The notes under the pieces were generated by a model. That model was not told the DNA's origin and ran no database searches. It saw only the letters and a list, made by a program, of their open reading frames with translations. From Planctomicrobium sp. (GTDB lineage Bacteria; Planctomycetota; Planctomycetia; Planctomycetales; Planctomycetaceae), in the NCBI GenBank assembly GCA_018659505.1, contig JABJMI010000458.1:1-9719 (forward strand): a DNA stretch of 9,719 bases, given 5' to 3'. Shown in pieces: positions 5,865 through 9,719 of the stretch. Each line of letters starts with the position of its first letter. Position 1 is the stretch's first letter. The position numbers and the translations under genes were made by a program.

Positions 5865-7672
5865 ATTCCGGCTGGATTGATGAAGATGACCTCAAAGAAA
5901 ACAAGCTCGATCTGCGACTTTGGAAGACGCTGCTCCAGTACACGCTGCATTATCGTAAGACTGTTGCCGCTTTCATTTGCGTTGCCTTTGCACTGGCAGC
6001 GAGCGATCTCGGATTCCCGTTATTAACCGGGACGTTGATCACTGATATTGAAACAAACTCAGGCGATGTGAATCTCGTCTTCTATGCTGTCACTTTCGCT
6101 GGTCTGGCGATCTCGTTGAGCGTTTCCATTTGGGCGTTTGTGATGTGTGCTGGCTCAATTCGCACACGCGTTAGCAACGATATTCGACGTGATGCTTTTG
6201 AGCAATTACAGAGGCTGTCATTTAGCTTCTATGATACTCGACCGACCGGTTGGTTGATGGCACGTTTGACTTCGGACTGTCAAAGGCTCTCGGTCATCCT
6301 TGCGTGGGGAGTGATGGACCTAATTTGGGGATCGACATTGATGCTGGCGGTCAGCGTTGTCATGTTCATCTACAATTGGAAAATCGCTTTAGCGGTACTT
6401 TCAGTATTGCCGGTCCTTGTCTATGTGAGTGTCTATTTCAAGAAGAAAATCCTGCGCACTTCTCGTCTTGTGCGTAAAACAAACTCCAGAATCACTGGTG
6501 TTTATAACGAGGGCATCGTAGGGGTGAACACTTCTAAAGTCTTCGTAAGAGAAGACGAAAACCTGCAAGACTTTGATCGACTCACACGCGAGATGGAAGA
6601 ACATTCGATTCGCAATGCGATTCTCTCCGCCGCCTACCTTCCGACTGTTATTACTCTCGGGAGTGTCGCGATTGCAGCGGCGTTTGTCGTTGGTGGACAT
6701 CAAGTCTTATTAGGAACCATTGCCATCGGGGAGATGGTGATGTTTATGTATTACGCACAGCTTTTCTTTCAGCCGGCACAAGAAGTCTCCGCCTGGTTCG
6801 CTGAGATGCAAATGGCTCAGGCGTCGGCTGAACGTGTTCTTGGTTTGATTGATGCTGTCCCCGATGTGCAAGACACTCCATCCGTCGCAACTAGACTGAA
6901 AGAGAATGGAAACGACGGGCACGCTGACGAACTTGGAATTATCGAATTTCGAAACGTCGGTTTCAAATATAAAACCGGACCGCAGATCATCACCGACTTT
7001 TCTCTGACTGTTGAACCAGGACAAACAATCGCCTTGGTTGGAGCAACAGGGGGCGGGAAGTCGACCATAGTGAACTTGCTCTGTCGATTTTATGAACCGA
7101 CGGAAGGTCAGATCCTAATTGATGGAATTGATTACACAGACCGTAGTCTTCATTGGCTGCAATCGAGTTTAGGAATCGTCTTGCAGCAACCGCATCTGTT
7201 CAGTGGATCCATCGCAGACAACATCCGTTATGGAAGACAATCTGCCACTCAAGCAGAAGTCGAGGCAGCGGCGCAATATGTTGGTGCTCATGACTTCATC
7301 CAAGACTTGGAAAAGAGTTACGAAACACCCGTCGGAGAAGGCGGAAATCAATTAAGTTTGGGCGAGAAGCAACTTGTCTCGTTTGCCCGAGCGGTCCTCA
7401 AACAGCCGAAGTTGCTCGTCATGGACGAAGCGACATCTTCCATCGATACCGAAACCGAACAAATCATTCAGCGAGGACTCTCCAAAGTCCTCGAAAACAG
7501 AACCAGTTTCGTAATCGCACATCGTCTTTCTACTATCAAATCTGCCGATCAGATTTTGGTTATTGAAAACGGGCGGATCAAAGAACAAGGCAAACACCAA
7601 TCCTTGCTTCGCAATAAAGAAGAATACTTCCAACTCTACACCCAGCAAGCCTATCGAGAACTGGCAAATTGA
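5861..7672 (+). CDS. ABC exporter half-transporter, catalytic subunit (YheH/BmrD/TM288-like)
   Basis: A 603-residue partner of the preceding half, with about six membrane helices in residues 25-320 and an ATPase domain from about 355 to 600. Motifs are Walker A GATGGGKST (394-402), Q-loop Gln442 in LQQPHLF, signature LSLGEKQ (498-504), Walker B LLVMDEATSS with Asp522 and catalytic Glu523, and switch His554 in IAHR. The signature departs from LSGGQ, as expected for the half whose signature faces the partner's degenerate Walker B. The start is the ATG at 5861, sharing ATGA with the previous stop and preceded by GGGAGA (5849-5854). An in-frame upstream ATG at 5801 would add 20 residues lying inside the upstream gene and is less likely. 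Tight translational coupling suggests equal subunit amounts. After the stop I see no strong terminator. Confidence 0.95.
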   Translation: MNSGWIDEDDLKENKLDLRLWKTLLQYTLHYRKTVAAFICVAFALAASDLGFPLLTGTLITDIETNSGDVNLVFYAVTFAGLAISLSVSIWAFVMCAGSIRTRVSNDIRRDAFEQLQRLSFSFYDTRPTGWLMARLTSDCQRLSVILAWGVMDLIWGSTLMLAVSVVMFIYNWKIALAVLSVLPVLVYVSVYFKKKILRTSRLVRKTNSRITGVYNEGIVGVNTSKVFVREDENLQDFDRLTREMEEHSIRNAILSAAYLPTVITLGSVAIAAAFVVGGHQVLLGTIAIGEMVMFMYYAQLFFQPAQEVSAWFAEMQMAQASAERVLGLIDAVPDVQDTPSVATRLKENGNDGHADELGIIEFRNVGFKYKTGPQIITDFSLTVEPGQTIALVGATGGGKSTIVNLLCRFYEPTEGQILIDGIDYTDRSLHWLQSSLGIVLQQPHLFSGSIADNIRYGRQSATQAEVEAAAQYVGAHDFIQDLEKSYETPVGEGGNQLSLGEKQLVSFARAVLKQPKLLVMDEATSSIDTETEQIIQRGLSKVLENRTSFVIAHRLSTIKSADQILVIENGRIKEQGKHQSLLRNKEEYFQLYTQQAYRELAN

Positions 7673-7732
7673 GAGGGATTTATTTCAACCACACAACATA
7701 ATTCTCACATTCTTACAATCGAAGGACAATTC

Positions 7733-7951
7733 CTAATTCCTTCCCATGCCTTGATGATCGCTGGCGGCTTCAAGGTTGATCCAACTGTCTTTCGGACTGA
7801 GGTCTGCTTGCAACGGGTTACGAATCAACCAGCCAGATCCTTCTTCCAGTTCATCCGCGAAGATGACACCTGCCCCGCGCGTGGTCAAATATTTGCCCTC
7901 GCTGTTGGTTAGAATTGCGAAGGTCTCGTTCTTTTCAACGTTAAGGATCTA
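7733..7951 (-). pseudogene. In-frame continuation of the WD40 protein beyond a TAG stop
   Basis: The WD40 gene frame is closed by TAG at 7949-7951. The same frame then runs 71 more codons without a stop, to TAG at 7733-7735. The translation is protein-like, for example ILNVEKNETFAILTNSEGKY, then YLTTRGAGVIFADELEEGSG, ending in INLEAASDHQGMGRN. It has no start codon of its own near its 5' end and no ribosome site. This is most simply the lost C-terminus of the upstream protein. A single base change (for example CAG to TAG), a sequencing error or stop readthrough would each explain it. The surrounding ATCTAGAT is a perfect palindrome. The domain of the tail is not recognised. Confidence 0.6.
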
Positions 7952-9719
7952 GATGCTTTCGCCGCTGGATTCTGTCTCACCAGCTATTCCGACGTTATTT
8001 TCTCTCATGCCCAAATAGCGGTTCTCGGGATGCTTGCCATTGTCGGAGAACACTTGGAGTTTCTTGATGCCATACGCGTGGCGCGATGCAACCTCGCCAT
8101 TGACACCGAAGTGGGCTGCGTCCAGAAAATTCCCTTCGGTTTTGTCTGGTCCGTCTCCGCCAGTTGCGGCAACCGCGCTGTAGGCGAAGCGAACTCTGTT
8201 TCCAACCGCTTTGATTTCCGGCTCTGTCGTGCTGTCGTAAACTGCCCAGGCGCTCTTCCCGGTAGTGTACTCTTTTGAGAACAACTCTTTGTCGTCCCTA
8301 GTTCCGGCGATATTGTCAGCCCCCAAATCAGTAATGGTCAGCTTCATGATGTCGTCACCGTTGCGGCCTCGGTGGGCAAATGAAAATTCAATGACGGCGT
8401 CTTTTTCGATACTGACTAAGTCTCTGTAGAGTGTCGCCTCTTCACGTGCGTTTAACTCTACGAACTGATGTCCCTCATGAGCTTCGACTCCCTGGAAATT
8501 TGTCGGCCATATCTCGAACCAACGGCCAGTTGTCCTCCAACCGGGCAATGTCTCGAGAAATTGACAATAATCTGGTCGAATCTCTGGCTCTTCGAAGCTC
8601 GAATTAGGTTCTTCTTCAATAGGTGGAACCTGAAGAGAATTATGGACGACAGAAGCAAGGTGTAACTCGATCTTACGGTCCCGTTGCTCGAATTGTGATT
8701 GAAGTTTTTGGAACGAAAATTCCAAATCATCAAAGTAAAGACCCTGATCAGGGTTGTTCTTAACCAACACAGCATAGTGGAATGTTGCAGCGTACCAATC
8801 CTGTTCTTCTGTTGCTGCTCGCGCCTGCTCCTCATGCCAGTGAGGATCGATACTCGCCTTGTTGATCCGATAGGCTTTCTCGGTTGGGGTATTTTTGTAC
8901 TCCAAACCGACAAGCACCACATTCCTTAATTCCGTGGTCACATACCATCGTTCGTCGGAAGACGTTTTTGCCGATGTCTGGGGAGGATCCCATGTGGCAT
9001 CTTTGATAATCACTCGCTGCGCGACATTCCAGACCAGTTTTTCGTTTGCAGATTCTGAGTAGATTCTTAAGCCATCGTCACTGAAAGTGACGCTGGCGAC
9101 GGTGTCAGTATGTCCATGAAGTAACGTGGTTTCGTGCTGACGAGGTGCGTCGTAGACGCTGACATAGCCGTCATGTCCAGTAATCACGAGTCGGGTCCCA
9201 TCATGGCTGAACTCGACTTCTGGGATGCCCGGGTGAATTCCGCCACGGTCAATGGAGATGACCTCCTGACCGCTCTGGGCATCATAGATATCGATGGTTG
9301 ATTGAGGTCCTGTCGCAACGATCCGTTTGCCATCGGGAGTGAAGTCGACTCCCCAGGCGATTCTAGACGGAATGTGGGCGGTCGCAATTTGCTTCCCCGA
9401 AGCGACGTCCCACATACGGACTTTTGAATCATAGGCAGCTGATACGAGTCGTTCACCACGTGGATCAAATTCAACCCAGTTCAAACGCCCGGTGTGCCCC
9501 TTGAGCGTTCGAAGTTCCTTAGCAGTTTGAATGTCCCAGAGCTTTGCGGTCTTATCAGAACTGGCAGTTGCCATGCGTGACCCATCCGGGCTGAAAGCGA
9601 CTTTATACACTCCACTTCGATGCCCGCTTAATGTTGCAATCTCCTTCAGTGAACTGGCATCCCACAGTTTGGCAGTCCTGTCCGAACTGGCAGTTGCAAT
9701 CATGCTTCCGTCAGGACTA
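7949..9719 (-). CDS. WD40-repeat protein with C-terminal lectin-like domain (5' end outside window)
   Basis: The visible part is 589 residues and open at the right edge. The frame reads SPDGS directly before the first in-window ATG (9701-9703), so that Met is internal to a WD40 repeat. Six WD40 units are visible between 9719 and about 8990, with FSPDGS, TAKLWD and GH dipeptides typical of beta-propeller blades; the first two are close copies. A helical TPR-like stretch follows (about 8860-8650, containing WHEEQARAATEEQDWYAATF). Next comes a domain starting NSSFEEPEI near 8610, with LPGW, HEGHQFVELNA and LYRDL, resembling galactose-binding or secreted adhesive domains. In planctomycetes such WD40 and TPR arrays are often attached to Ser/Thr kinases, but no kinase domain is visible here. 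The frame ends at a TAG that looks premature. Confidence 0.85.
   Translation of the reverse strand, partial: SPDGSMIATASSDRTAKLWDASSLKEIATLSGHRSGVYKVAFSPDGSRMATASSDKTAKLWDIQTAKELRTLKGHTGRLNWVEFDPRGERLVSAAYDSKVRMWDVASGKQIATAHIPSRIAWGVDFTPDGKRIVATGPQSTIDIYDAQSGQEVISIDRGGIHPGIPEVEFSHDGTRLVITGHDGYVSVYDAPRQHETTLLHGHTDTVASVTFSDDGLRIYSESANEKLVWNVAQRVIIKDATWDPPQTSAKTSSDERWYVTTELRNVVLVGLEYKNTPTEKAYRINKASIDPHWHEEQARAATEEQDWYAATFHYAVLVKNNPDQGLYFDDLEFSFQKLQSQFEQRDRKIELHLASVVHNSLQVPPIEEEPNSSFEEPEIRPDYCQFLETLPGWRTTGRWFEIWPTNFQGVEAHEGHQFVELNAREEATLYRDLVSIEKDAVIEFSFAHRGRNGDDIMKLTITDLGADNIAGTRDDKELFSKEYTTGKSAWAVYDSTTEPEIKAVGNRVRFAYSAVAATGGDGPDKTEGNFLDAAHFGVNGEVASRHAYGIKKLQVFSDNGKHPENRYLGMRENNVGIAGETESSGESI

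Noticed and set aside
8458..8922. 154-codon open frame on the minus strand, another frame of the WD40 gene
   Set aside because: It overlaps the helical and lectin-like parts of the WD40 protein, and its translation is serine- and arginine-rich with no known motif.

Overview
The window looks like bacterial chromosome, most likely from a planctomycete (Planctomycetota). This rests on three things: a small pilin-like protein with an N-terminus typical of that phylum, a large WD40-repeat protein with an attached lectin-like domain, and intergenic stretches built from short degenerate modules of a kind I recall from planctomycete and related genomes. Base composition is moderate, in the mid-40s percent GC by eye. 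The phylum assignment is inference; no rRNA or other marker is present.

Layout, left to right. Positions 1-326 hold no convincing gene. A homocysteine S-methyltransferase (327-1196, minus) is followed by a divergent control region of about 350 bp (1197-1542). That region carries a candidate promoter overlapped by a perfect dyad, and a leader hairpin with two alternative pairings. Next is a 91-residue Flp/type IVb pilin-like protein (1543-1818, plus) with two hairpins behind it, the second a textbook intrinsic terminator. A 502-residue polytopic membrane protein resembling an ABC-2 permease (2047-3555, minus) converges on it. The 524-bp gap 3556-4079 contains no gene but at least three repeat modules. 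Two overlapping genes (4080-5864 and 5861-7672, plus) then encode the two halves of a heterodimeric ABC exporter. The right end (7949-9719, minus) is the C-terminal part of a WD40-repeat protein that starts beyond the window.

How the genes work together: the two ABC genes clearly form one unit. Their stop and start codons overlap, and their sequence deviations are complementary. The first half has Asp in place of the catalytic Glu, and the second half has a degenerate signature motif, so together they predict one degenerate and one canonical ATP site. The remaining genes look like unrelated neighbours with their own transcription units.

The most notable irregularity is in the WD40 gene. Its reading frame is closed by a TAG at 7949-7951, but the same frame stays open for 71 further codons of protein-like sequence and closes at 7733-7735. 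This suggests a nonsense mutation, a sequencing error or readthrough. I see no complete undescribed multi-gene system in this window.
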